This document shows positions 32,932-44,071 of a stretch of DNA of 64,000 bases, in pieces; within the stretch, counting starts at the first letter, position 1; each line of letters starts with the position of its first letter. Position numbers and translations under genes: made by a program. The notes under the pieces are model-generated. The model did no database searches and had not been told where the DNA came from. It worked only from the letters and a program-made list of their open reading frames with translations. Source of the stretch: Podospora pseudoanserina (Eukaryota > Ascomycota > Sordariomycetes > Sordariales > Podosporaceae); NCBI RefSeq assembly GCF_035222485.1, contig NC_085921.1, forward strand, positions 4,898,001 through 4,962,000, written 5' to 3'.

Positions 32932-35900
32932 CTTGAAGTTGGTGCAAGAAGAAGGACCGAGAGGAACAGGCAGATCAGAGAATGAGTTGAAGAGCTGAGG
33001 GCTGATGCTGATGCTGCTGATGAACTTCAAAACCGTTCGAGGGGGGATCTCGTCGTCCTTTTATGCTACCCGATCCTCTCTCTGGCCGTGAACAGGACGA
33101 GCGATGTTCGGCCTCGGAGTCGCGCGCTGGATGGAGGATCTGGGACGCAGCTAGGTCCCGTATCGGGCCCATGTCAACAATGGGAAGGTGGACTGGCCAA
33201 GACCGAATAGGGGCCCCCCCGAGCTGGAGGTGTGAATACCTGGCAAGTGGTCACGCCTTGATCTGGGTCAATGCAACACTGATTGGGGAACAAGGCGAGA
33301 GGAAGACGACTTCCTTCCTGATCGGATTCTAGCCCACCCTACTAGAGAGGAGAAGCACACTAGAAGGGCTTCGCTTGATAGGTCCCGGCTGGGCTTGTGG
33401 GTGTGTGGACATGGGACTGTGGGTGCGTGTAGCAGTTCCAGGACCACCACTCTTTTATTCAGCTTTGCCTCTCTGGTCCGTCGACATGAGCTGCGTGGCT
33501 GACCACCCATTCGTGCGCCTCCTCCAGCTTCCTGTTGGAATGAGTCCTCGCCAACTTCCCCTTGGGTCCAAGTCATTCGTCGTCCTGGATTGATCCATCA
33601 TTTGCCCCCTGGGGTCCATGGTGGGTGGGTGGGAAATGGGAAGGGGCGTGATAAGCGGGTAGGCTGTCCAATCCAAAGGCGGTGCTGAGCAGTTGGACAT
33701 CCACGACATCCTCCACAGGTCCCCAATGCATGACATATGCGGTCAATACCGAGATTGTCCAACAGGACCGGTAGTTGGGGACCAGTTGTCCAGGGGTGTG
33801 GGAAAAAAGAAAGGAGCGTGGAGAGATCGGAACGGCACTTGGCTGGGACGCCCGGGGCCTGGCTTGGCGGACTTGGCTGCGACCTCCCTGATCGGGAAGC
33901 TGCCGATACGAATGGGACGAAAAGGAACGAAGCTTGTGAATGTTGGAGATAAACCCCCAACAGCGCGCTAGCCACTGTCCAGGCAGGAAGGAGTTTATGC
34001 GTGTGCGGGGTGTGTTTCGTGATGCTTGGCCCCTCGTGCTCTTCTCCTGGCGGCCGTTGTCAAAAAACGGACATGTCCACTGAAGATCGGCAGTGAGGGG
34101 AGGACCAGTCGAATGGCATTAGTGCCCGGCCTTCCATGTTGAGAATCCCATGCCGGAGCTTCTGCTCAAGCCATCACACATTCCACGGCCAACTTGTTTG
34201 AGCGATTTTCGACTTGCTGTGATTCGAGGATGCATGTCGCACTTCGCGCTGATGCCATCCGGGGTCCAGATGCACTGTAATCGTTGCCAAGGCGCTTTGA
34301 GTGGGATGCATCACTGTCACTCACCCACACTGCCTGCACAGAACTTTTCTGGAATGAAATATCACCTTGGGCTTATCACGACCACTTCTTCAATGATGGT
34401 CATAGAAAGCCAAACCCCATCTGATAACAGAACGCCTCGCCATCACTCCAGGTCAATCTGGTGGCAACGTTCCCCCTGTTGAACATGGGCTTAGGGCCAA
34501 CGGTGGCCTGCTAGTGTCCAGTCTGCGGGCCGCATCCTTCGCCTTGAACGAAATAAGCACTGTATCTCCGTCCATCTTGGTGCTAGTCTCAACCGCAATG
34601 CGGGGGTCGTGGGTGGACCGCGGGCATTGTTGCCCATGATTCACGATATGAATCTGCTTGATATTGAACGCTACCAGTGTTGTAACAGATGATTAGGTAC
34701 CTATCAAAACTGCTACCTTCTACATTCTGGCTGTTTGGCTACCGCTGCTATTGATAGTACTGTGACGAACTGTGGTGCCAGACTGTGAGCGGGTGATCTC
34801 CGTCGTTCGACAGAAAATTGATTGCTCTGCATGGATTTGCGCAGGGACTTGGATTCTTGTCTTCAGCTTTTCCGGGAAACCGGGATCCGATCTGGTCTAA
34901 GACTTCATTACATGCTGATTCGTGACTGGAATGTATTGATGCAATTTCAGACATTCCAGCCCCGACAACTTGGAATTGACCCAAGACATGTCTATAACAG
35001 GCGAGACACAGCCCAGTCGAGCCCAGTTCGTCGGATTTTCATGACGATTTGGGATCGTGAGCCATGCGCACAGAAGAGTGCCTGAACCACACGAGCGTGG
35101 GACGGTTTTGTCTCGAGTACACGCCATAAAGAACAGCATCCGGAATTCGCCCAACTTTCAGTTGTGGATTACCTTAGGTACTCGAAGCCTTCTTTCGATA
35201 GTTGTAGGTAGAGTGCATCCAAAATGGCAGGTGATTATGTACTTTCCTATTCTTCTTGGTCCAATGGCCTCAGTTGACGGAAATGGGGAATTAGGTACCA
35301 GTGAGAGATAGGTGCGGATCTTGTGGAACTGTCAACACGTCCAGCAGCCTCTTCGATATCTTTAGATAAGAGAAGCCGAGGTGATCAAAGGACAGCAGGA
35401 CTCGGACTTCCACGATTGGACATTGACCAGGGCGGCGCTGTACTACCCACAAACTGTACATTAGATATAGCGTGGGTAGGCCTCTGTCGGAAGAGGCGTG
35501 GGGGCGGGAGGACCCTTTGGCGTAGTGGGCCAGGCCCGTGATGCAGTCATTTCCGTCTCACTGTATGTGAAGCCAATGGCAGGTAGACCTGTGGGTGACC
35601 TGCCTCATGCTCTTCCCGCCCACCCTCCCAGCAAGCCACAGCTGCGCGGGGGCGGCTGCTTGTGGAGGGCTTCATGCAGGACTTGGCAGGGGCGGGTTTC
35701 TGCCCTCCAAGCTCAACTCATGTACTTTGCTGCTATCGTTTTCACTTCTGCAGTTCAGCCCTAAACCATTAATGGCAAAGTCAACTGCATGTGTCCACGA
35801 CTGCTGGCAGGCATTGCTGATTAGGTGTTGTCGTTCTCAAGCTCAGCTATCTCGAATTAGCAATTACACTTGTCATCAAATCCTATCCATCAGGTAAGTT

Positions 35901-36439
35901 TATGACTCTGATGCAGATATGCGTAGACTGTCTGAGTGGAGCCACTCTGGTAAGTTAGGTTATCTTCAGTCTGCATAGGCGTAAAAATAGAAGCTAGGTG
36001 GTCTAGACCCAGGTATGAAGTGCTCATTCTTCAGCTCCAGGCAAGCACCTGTCTCGTGACTGTCAGGTAGTAATTCATACTGAGGCCGAGGTGCACGAGG
36101 GAAGAAGCCCTTCATTAGGCCCAAGACATCATTGAGGGATCCAATATCGGTCGACTGCTTACCAAACCGCACTGAATATCACCAGAGTTTATATCAGATG
36201 CCAATTGGAAAGCTCAGTCACATCATTACTGCTCTGCTCTGCGAGCGCAGCAACGTTCCGATTGCTCGAGCTTTTAATAACACCAAGAAATTAATCTGGA
36301 AAGCAAGAGATATTTAAACAGTTGGTAGCCAGCGTCATTGCTTCATCCCAGACCCTCGCCAAGCCCATGAGCCCCTGAACCCCTGAAAGTGATCCACCCA
36401 ACCCAAGCATGCACAACATCAACATGGCAACATAGGTAA
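32932..36439. other. Long intergenic region, no supported gene
   Basis: About 3.5 kb. It contains the promoter of the metalloprotease at its left end. All frames are short or overlap one another, and none shows a domain. I see no tRNA, inverted repeat pair or transposon relic. Confidence 0.3.
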
Positions 36440-38275
36440 TCATACTTTCTCATGTTCCGCCACATGGCTCTGCTTGTCTGAGTCGTGGTGCATAACAGTC
36501 TTTGTAACCGCAGCTTCCGCCCTCTGGGCGAACTCCTCCTTGTCCTCAAACACTGTTGCAAACGTGTTAGAAATTTGAACTGCAACACACTTGAGAGTTT
36601 TGGGGCACATACAGAACGCAAGCTCCTCCAAGGATCTGCCGGAAGTCTCCGGCCAGAGAAACCAGATCATAATTGCTTCGGCAAAGATCCAGCAGCAGTA
36701 GACCAAGAGATATTTCCATCCGATGGCTTGGGTGCCTTGGTTGGGTTAGTCTCTCCCATGTTTGATTGGTCGGAGTAAGGACTTACCGATCGGGTTGACA
36801 TTGGTTCCGAAGAACTGAGCGGCCTTACCCCAGAACTGGAAGATGGAGATGCCACGAGCTCGGTTTGCGTAGGGGAAGATCTCGATCAGATATGCTGCCT
36901 TTTGTTAGCATTAAGTTTTGACATGTGAACTCGAGAACGAGGCTTACTGTAAGTCAAGGCGTTAAAGCAAAGATTGTACGCAGGGCTGTAGGCGTAAATC
37001 CAAAACAAACTCATCTTGGCCGCCACGTCAGACTTGGTATCGATGAAGATGGCTGTGCAAGCTGTCCAAGCCACATAGACTGCCAAGATCGAAATGATAC
37101 CCGTCAAGTACATCGTCCGCCGCCGGAATCTCATCACCACCAGTGCTGCACTCACGCCGCAGATCAAAGACCAGCACTGGTTTCCCAGGTTGTATTTGGC
37201 CTGGAAGCTGGGATCAGTGTACCCGATCAGCTTCAGCACATCGCCCAAGAAATACGAGATGACCACATTCCCGGAGAGCTGGGTGAAGAGGCCGAGCAAC
37301 GATCCGATAATAACCCTGCGACGCATACCAGGGGTGGCAACAAGATCCATCCATGACCGTTTCGAGTGTTCGAGTTCAATCTCCAAGGTGGTGCGAATTT
37401 CAGCGATTTCAGCTTTGACAAACTCCGAGTCTGGATTGCCTTCAGCGTGATACTTAATCAGCACTGCCTCGGCTTCCTCGAACCGATCTTTGGACATGAG
37501 GTAACGGGGGGACTCTGGCAGGAAAAACACAAAGGCGACTTGCAGCAGAGAGGGGGCCATCTGCAACAAGCTCGGAATCCGCCATGACCAGTCGTTGTTG
37601 ATTTGTTGCGTTCCAAATGTACACCCCGCGGCAACGATAGCTCCGATGAAGTAGCAAGCGTTGAACAACGAGGTAAGAATGGGTCGTTCTTTTGGATATC
37701 CGAGTTCTCCGATGAGACAGGAGCCAGCAACGATGGCGTAAGGAAGGCCGAATCCGATGATACCTCGAGCCAGTATGTACATAGGTCCTTTGCCACGTCA
37801 GCCTAGATGGGGAAAGCCGCCAGTAATGATCGAACTTACCATTGAAAGCAAATCCCTGGATAATTGTCCCGATAATCATGATCACGCTCCCAAACATGAT
37901 GCACCACCTCCTTCCAAACGTATCATTCACAATAGGGATAAACGGCAGCCCTATCACGGATCCCAGTGGCAGAGCTGAAGCGAGGATACCATTGTATGCA
38001 CCAGTGGGGTTGCCAAAGTCTGCTTTCTGTCAGCACAACCACTCGCTCTCAGCCCTTTGACGATGAACCGGCTTACAGGCCTTCCAAGCTGGAAGAAGTT
38101 GCGCCGCGTTGATGATTTGAGAGTCGAACCCCGATGTCATCTCGATTCCGATAACGCAGGGAAAGAGTAGCAGGTACATTGTTCTCAGATTTGGTTTCCT
38201 GTACCATGGGATGGGGTCATCCACCGCCATGCGATGGATGAGGTTGTGGTCACTTCCACTGCTGGCGCCGACCAT
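36440..38275 (-). CDS. MFS sugar transporter (lactose permease/Hxt-like)
   Basis: Six exons on the minus strand (38275-38077, 38022-37840, 37787-36948, 36894-36787, 36735-36613, 36552-36440) with introns of 51-60 nt encode 521 residues. Phase 1 is kept at all five junctions. Sugar-porter signatures are present: FDSQIINAAQLLPAW, NDTFGRRWCIMFGS (first Gly-Arg-Arg loop), MYILARGIIGFGLP, FFLPESPRYL (the PESPR box after span 6), YLIEIFPYANRARGISIFQFWG, and FLWPETSGRSLEELAF (the PETxGxxLEE box). Twelve spans are expected in the plasma membrane, working as a proton symporter. The group includes lactose, cellodextrin and other disaccharide permeases of filamentous fungi; the substrate is unknown. Confidence 0.93.
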
Positions 38276-39866
38276 CTTGCTGCTGCCTTGGGCCTTACTC
38301 TGGCCCTGAGCGAGTGTAGTGTTGAGGTGAGGGAAGTGAGTTTTCGGTCGGTTCCAGAGGTGGTATCTGGGAACTGGACTGCTTTGGTGGATGGGGGATG
38401 ACAGACAGGTATATGGCACTCAAACAGAGGAGAGAGATAGGATCGGAGCTCTTCCTGGGTCTCCTTTTCCGACCTCATCAACTGAACGCTGACAATAGCC
38501 ACTTTTCCACACGCTCTCAACGCGTCGCCGTCTGATTTCCCATATTGATCCTTCGTTAATCCATCTCCGCTTCATATTGACCCCCAGTTCTGTCGGGCCG
38601 ACAAGGCTTACTCTCCTCTACTATCCAGCAGAGATATCCTGTAAACCTCCAGACCAGTTCACTCGGATCTGACAGCCGCGCAGAAAGCCTTGATATCAAG
38701 AGGCCTTTAACGGCGGGTAAATCCTGGCCTCAACTCCGATGTCTGCCTCGAGTATCCTGAAGTAGGGTGTGAACAAGCAACAAAAGCGGGATGGATGCCA
38801 CCAGGCCTGCAGATGGGAGAAGCGGCACCACAGTACCACTTTAGCCGAGATCGATCACACCACGCAGAACCACGCATTTTAGGTGCCGTAACTGCCGTTG
38901 AACGGGGGAATCAGCGGTTGGAATCTCTGGGCGGATGTCAGTGGCGTCGAGAACAAGAGATTCCCGGCAGTGGAGGGAGATTGCCCAGCCGGGAGCATCC
39001 GAGGTTTTGACTTGGCTTGATGCCTCTTCAACGTCTTGTCTTGGCTGTGTGTGTAAGACATGCTATATTGCTCTCTTTTTCGTGACATTGTCGAGTGTCT
39101 GTTAGTCTGCTTCTCGAAAACATGAGACAGGGGACGAACAGAAGCCGGTAGATTTGACTGGTAGCCGCACCAGTCAAGGTGAGGGACTTGAGTGTTTGCG
39201 GACAAGCATGATGAACTGTTGGAAGCCAAAAGACCCGTTTGTACAACATCAAAATCATCTGATTGCAGACTTCCATCCAGATGCAGTCGTCTTTGCTGCC
39301 GCTGTGGGGTTGCCGGGTAAGCCAGGATGACTGTTGAGCGCAAAATCTTCCGTCGTCCCAACTCAATCTAAGGACTGTCAGGCAGAATCTCGTTCGGCGT
39401 ATTAACGAGTCCACTCGGTCAAATATTCATGCAAACCCCTGTTCATTGTGTAATATTCTAGAAGATCAGAGCTCATTTGGGCATGGTTTGTGATACTGTA
39501 AGAAACTGCGTCGTTGGACTGATTAGTTTCTCCGCCTATGATTATCCGCAATAGTGCTGGGAAGCCGAGTTAATCATAGCTCTACTCATCCGGTATGCTC
39601 GGATCAAGTAGAATCAAGTGGTGTACGACTATGCATATATTCAAGCATTTAATAGGTATTGGCCAGTGTACGAATCGGATATCATCAAGATAAGTTGTTA
39701 TAGACTAAAGAAACCTTTGAAATCCCTACAGGACGCCTGGCTGTAAGTCTTGTAAATGGTGCCAGTATCAACACCATCCATGGGGTCCTATATCGAGGAT
39801 TAGTAACCCGAAAGCTCAGTCTCATATCTGCTAGTAGCGTTGCGACTTACATTGCACTAGCCTCGT
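38276..39866. other. Intergenic region, with a 3' UTR intron signal for the neighbouring peptide gene
   Basis: About 1.6 kb. The left end is the promoter of the sugar transporter. At 39788-39850 (minus strand) lies a well-formed 63-nt intron (gtaagt donor, TTACTAAT branch site, atag acceptor) just downstream of the stop of the small cysteine-rich gene. No other gene is supported. Confidence 0.45.
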
Positions 39867-40085
39867 CTAACATCTCCCACATTCATACCAATCGCAAATA
39901 CCTTCACAGATGTTGGAACACAGACAACGTCCATTGGTACAAAATCCTGTTCCGCCTCCGCAAGTTCCTCGTGCTGTTGGGCCCATGTTGAGGAGCATAT
40001 CGCCGTTTGGCAGGATGACAGGGGCAGGTATGGCGAGCCCAAGTGGAATAATTAGCACCAAGGCCAATCTAATAATCGTGTTCAT
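39867..40085 (-). CDS. Small secreted eight-cysteine peptide
   Basis: A 72-residue frame starts at the ATG 40083-40085 with a strong signal peptide (MNTIIRLALVLIIPLGLA). After a linker of about 30 residues (IPAPVILPNGDMLLNMGP) the last 32 residues hold eight cysteines in the pattern C-x6-C-x4-C-x-C-x3-C-x3-C-x4-C-x2-C, with the core GFCTNGRCLC. Such a compact pattern implies four disulfides and resembles defensin-like or toxin-like knotted mini-proteins, but the spacing is not a class I know. A canonical intron begins 16 nt after the stop codon, which supports transcription from this strand. It could be an effector, an antimicrobial peptide or a signalling peptide. There is no homologous neighbour in the window. 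Confidence 0.6.
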   Translation of the reverse strand: MNTIIRLALVLIIPLGLAIPAPVILPNGDMLLNMGPTARGTCGGGTGFCTNGRCLCSNICEGICDWYECGRC

Positions 40086-41767
40086 TTTTGCGTGCTTGAA
40101 TTTGTCGAAGGTTTCGTTGTTTGGGCGGCGAAAAAGGTGAGTGAAGCGTCGAGTAATCGGACTTTCACACCATCAAGACACTGAGGTCTCTTGCAAGAAG
40201 GGCTTTCAACGAGAGAGCTATATACATGAAGATGATGGCAAGCGGCCTCCCATAAAATTGTTGTATGTTGTGTTACAGGGCCCGAAAACAAACCCGCGTG
40301 TTGGTCGCGCCAGGTCTGTATTCATCCAAATGCCTTTCCGGGTGGTGAGGAGAATCAGTCTTGTATGGTACCGGCAGTTGGGGAGACTACCACAGACCTC
40401 CTTCATGTGGATCCGACTGTGTTCCTTCATTCTCTGCCTCTGAAGGTCCATGCCCGACCAGGATATCCGAGGAGCAAACAAGGCCACACTTGCGGCATTT
40501 GGGACCGGCGCTCCGCTACGAAAATTGGGTCAGCCATGTTCGCTGGTAGTTTCCATTGTTCGAGACCATATCTTTCCATACCCAACTCCTCCATTCTGTG
40601 ATTCAAGCCCTCTACCCTCTTTCTGTCATTGCTCCGACAGGTCTCTCGAATATCACCTCAATACCTTCGACCTCACGTCACATTTGTGGTTGCTCCCACA
40701 TTTCTATCAGACCCACACACGTGTGTTTCTCTGTGGTTTTAGGGCTTGTTTATCACACACACTTCTGTGGCTAGTTTTTTCTCTCTGTTAGATTTCTACC
40801 ATCATCACTTTTCTCACCACTTTTGCCTCAATTTTTCGCGTCAGCGACTACTGTCCACTATCCCACATGATCTCATCCAATCTGCGATCAATTGTGTGAT
40901 CATCTTGACGCTGCGCCGGCTTCTTTGAGCTATTCCGGGGGTCAGGCGTTGGCGAGTTATCACGAGATACTGGATTTATGGCAGCTTCCGAGTTCTTCTT
41001 CTATTGTCCACTGTCCCTCGACTTCATGGCGTGAATCTGTGTGCTGACCAGCTCAAGAAGTAAACGCTCTTTCTCCTGCTGATTGAGGCGCTCCTGTTCG
41101 CGCTCCTGTTCTCGCTCCTATTCCCGTATTTTTGCCTGAATGGGGTAGGTTTTCCTTCTCTCGAGATGAGGATGACAAAGCACGCAGTATCAGGCACCCA
41201 TGCTTGGACGTCTGTGCACGTTTGTGTTGGACTTGGCTCACCGAAGCGTGGTTTTGTTACAAGGGCTGGAATTCTGGGCTTGGAATAACACTTGATGAGG
41301 AATCCTTTCGTCCAACTGCTCTACTCTTCTGCTCGTGTACTCATCTCTCTCAAAGAGGTCCTCGCTTGTGATAACCTTGGCCATCTTCTAATAATACATC
41401 TGCTGCTGCCGCCAGTAACACGTCACTCGTTTCACTTCCCAACAACCGGCTCAAACATTCCAGTTTGAGTGAGCCACAAGAGAAAATGCAGTCTTGGCTG
41501 TGTTTTGTGGGCGAGGCACGATAACTCGCTTGAGGTCGCTTGATTGTTACAGATAGATCCGGGAAGCAACAGGGACTGACGCTAGCGAGCAACCCCCCTG
41601 ACTTCCAATGCTCCCCGGCCAACTTTTGTTTCTCCAAAACGTCAAGGATGAAGCTTTTCTTTTACTTTTCTTTCTTGCTCTTGTAACGAGGATAACCCTC
41701 AAACATACCGAGAAATACTTTGACGCTATACCTGCAAATGAAAGAAAAATTATGCGTGGCCGCTAAA
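40086..41767. other. Intergenic region with a coding relic
   Basis: About 1.7 kb. The plus strand is pyrimidine-rich at about 40555-40930. A minus-strand relic at about 41001-41180 is described separately. No intact gene is supported. Confidence 0.35.
41001..41180 (-). pseudogene. Coiled-coil gene remnant
   Basis: Read on the minus strand toward a TAG at 41001-41003, the frame gives a charged heptad-like segment (EREQEREQERLNQQEKERLL, then LELVSTQIHAM). It is preceded in frame by a TAG that would be CAG one transition earlier, and upstream by more open sequence (HLERRKTYPIQAKIRE). The GAACAGGAGCGC repeat unit occurs twice. It looks like the C-terminal end of a dead coiled-coil gene, since no start or upstream exons were found. 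The parent family is not recognised. Confidence 0.35.
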
Positions 41768-43038
41768 CTACTCCGGCATCGACCCTTTCCTAACAGTCTT
41801 CTGCATCTCGTATCCGCCTTCCTCATCACTCATGCTTCTTTTCCCATTACTGTATGTTGAAACCACCTCGACCTCATCAACCCGGCAAATGCGTTTTGGG
41901 TCGTGGCTGGTGCTCGATCCCAAAATCCCTGTGTCGCTCATATCATCTCCGCAACCAGGCCGCTCCTCCTCCATGTTTCCCTCGGCCTTGACAGTAATGA
42001 CGATCCCAGTCCGATTTGCACCATAGTGGGGCGTCGTAGCCTGGTAATACTGTCTGCCCTTTGTGCGGACCGAGGTGCGCACTTCGTTGAAAAGCACGCG
42101 CAACGCAGGGATAGAGGCGGCCATGATGGTGACAGAGATTTCCGCAGTGTCGTAGATGTTGAGCTGGGCGGTATAGAACGAGTCCATTTTGAGGAGATTT
42201 TGAAGCGAGACAGTCTTGACTATGGCCATTATTGCGGCGCTGTGGCAGTAAGACACAGGTTAGCACACGTCGGAGCACTGGAGAGAAACGAAAGAAACAC
42301 AGACATGATTCCCATGCTCATGGCGATACCCACGCCTAGTTTCTCCTTGGTCCGCATTTGCAGCTTCGAAATGATCATCCACGGCAACAAGGCTAACACA
42401 AGATCGCAGAGGGCCGAGTATGCCCCGGACACATATGCAAGCACGAGTGAGACGTTGAATGAATGGCATGAACCCTCGACGTTCAAGTCCCACGTCTTCT
42501 GGATCGGTGTGCAAAGGAGCCACGGGACCATGGCAGAGAGTCCGAAGGCGATGTTCATGCTGATGATGATGAACCATACGGCCCACTTCATCCAACCCTC
42601 GGAGAAGCGTAGCATGGTAATGGCGAAGGCTGTTTTACTCCAGGACATTGCAGTGATGGTAAGGGTCGCTCGCGGCATCATAAGAAGGAGCTCTTTGGTG
42701 GAAGGCATTGGACTGACACCGGGTTTGTCCCAAGGATGCTTCCCGTAACCCACATCTGCCACCAGCGTCGTCATCAAGCAGGTCGCTACCAGGTGGATGA
42801 CCTGTGATACGATCAAGAAGTGATCATCCCACCATAGCCGCCGGCTGCCGATAAGCTTGCAGTAGACTCTTGTGCCTAGAAATAACCCCGCCGCGCACCA
42901 TAGTGACCAACCGACGGCGAGGAGCTGGGGGCCGGCATTGTCATGGGATAGAAGGGCCGGGTCGCCATAATCGATCATTGGAGGACCCATTGCGTTGCCG
43001 CCGTCAGTCGAAGGAGGTCGTTGTACTGATCGGTCCAT
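41768..43038 (-). CDS. Fungal rhodopsin-like seven-span membrane protein (PTH11-related group)
   Basis: Two exons on the minus strand (43038-42305, 42239-41768) with a 65-nt intron encode 401 residues. Seven hydrophobic segments are visible, with family landmarks LGTRVYCK, RRLWWDDHFLIVSQV, DVGYGKHPWD, LTITAMSWSKTAFAITMLRF, CTPIQKTWDLNVEGSC, YSALCDLVLALLPWMII, and DTAEISVTIMAASIPALRVL. These define the large fungal rhodopsin-like integral membrane protein family. Some members act as receptors for surface or nutrient cues. There is no N-terminal CFEM domain. The cytoplasmic tail of about 90 residues is polar with several Ser and acidic residues, a possible signalling region. The ligand is unknown. 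Confidence 0.9.
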
Positions 43039-44071
43039 GTCGTTCGGGAATGGACTTCAGGTTAGGTACGTGACATTCCTGTAACGATAAACATGAGGAA
43101 AAAGATAAAAGAGAATATAATAAGAGAGAAGAGTCCGGGGAAGGTCACATTAGAGATAAAGTATTGCAGATCGTTCGATTCCACAGGGGGGATCGGATCT
43201 GCAATATTGAGCCATTCTTTTCAGGGGAAAGGAAGCAGTGGAGTCTAGACCCGAACCACGGGACTGGTTTCGCGCACAGAACCTTCGAATCTGCCAACAA
43301 CGGCTGACACTAATACACGACACACAGACGCACACCTCTTGCCGAATCCGTATTCGATGCTCGGTCTCAAGCAACTTCCTTGGTAGCTGGTGTCGTTTTA
43401 CCTAATAAGCGATGAGGATCTCGCAGCTATCACTTCACTCCCAGTGGAGCGCTTAAGTTGGCTACATGCACCTCATCCTTTAAGGTAGCATGTGCACCGA
43501 CACACCTGCATCTATTCGGCCATTCTCGCAAGAGTCTGAAGCAAGGAGGTTTGATTGATCAAAGCGTTTTTACATATTTTATTATCTTTCTTGCGAAAAA
43601 CCTCGGAGACGTACAAACCCCAACAGTAGAAATCATCTAATACCTCATGATTCGCCAAAACCTTTCCGCCATGGCTTCTCCGCGACCATGGAGTCTGCTA
43701 GCTTGGCGCGCTGCAGGACTGCCTCAGGAACGCCTGGACAGGAGTCCATCATCAGGCTAGGGGGTAATCCGGTAGGCAGATAGCTCAAACCTGTAGAAGC
43801 AAAAGGACACCCTACCCACAGCGTAGGCCGGGTGGTATGTATCTCTTCAAAACCGATATCCATATCCTGCAATGGCGTCTGAAAGAGAGTGGTCTTCCGG
43901 CTGCTTCAATTAGGTAAGCAACCTGAAACATCTTCGAACAGGGCAGGTTTACATTGATGCGGGAGGTACCTCCGCTTGGCAACTCGCGAATCTATGGTAG
44001 GACTTCAGACTATTAAGTTCATACTAGGTACCTATTCACCACACAGCCGTCCTCCAAAGTCAATTGTAAAC
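43039..44071. other. Intergenic region
   Basis: About 1 kb upstream of the receptor gene. It contains one protein-like short frame (43645-43863, minus) listed separately and otherwise nothing recognised. Confidence 0.3.
43645..43863 (-). CDS. Candidate small protein or gene fragment, 72 residues
   Basis: From an ATG at 43861-43863 the frame reads MDIGFEEIHTTRPTLWVG, continues through GLSYLPTGLPPSLMMDSCPG and ends VPEAVLQRAKLADSMVAEK plus a short basic tail. Composition is protein-like, with an amphipathic C-terminal helix. No signal peptide and no partner exon with clear splice sites were found. It may be the last exon of a decayed gene. Real function is doubtful. Confidence 0.3.
   Translation of the reverse strand: MDIGFEEIHTTRPTLWVGCPFASTGLSYLPTGLPPSLMMDSCPGVPEAVLQRAKLADSMVAEKPWRKGFGES

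Noticed and set aside
41903-42748. 281-codon plus-strand frame
   Set aside because: Antisense to the rhodopsin-like receptor gene, with no motif of its own.
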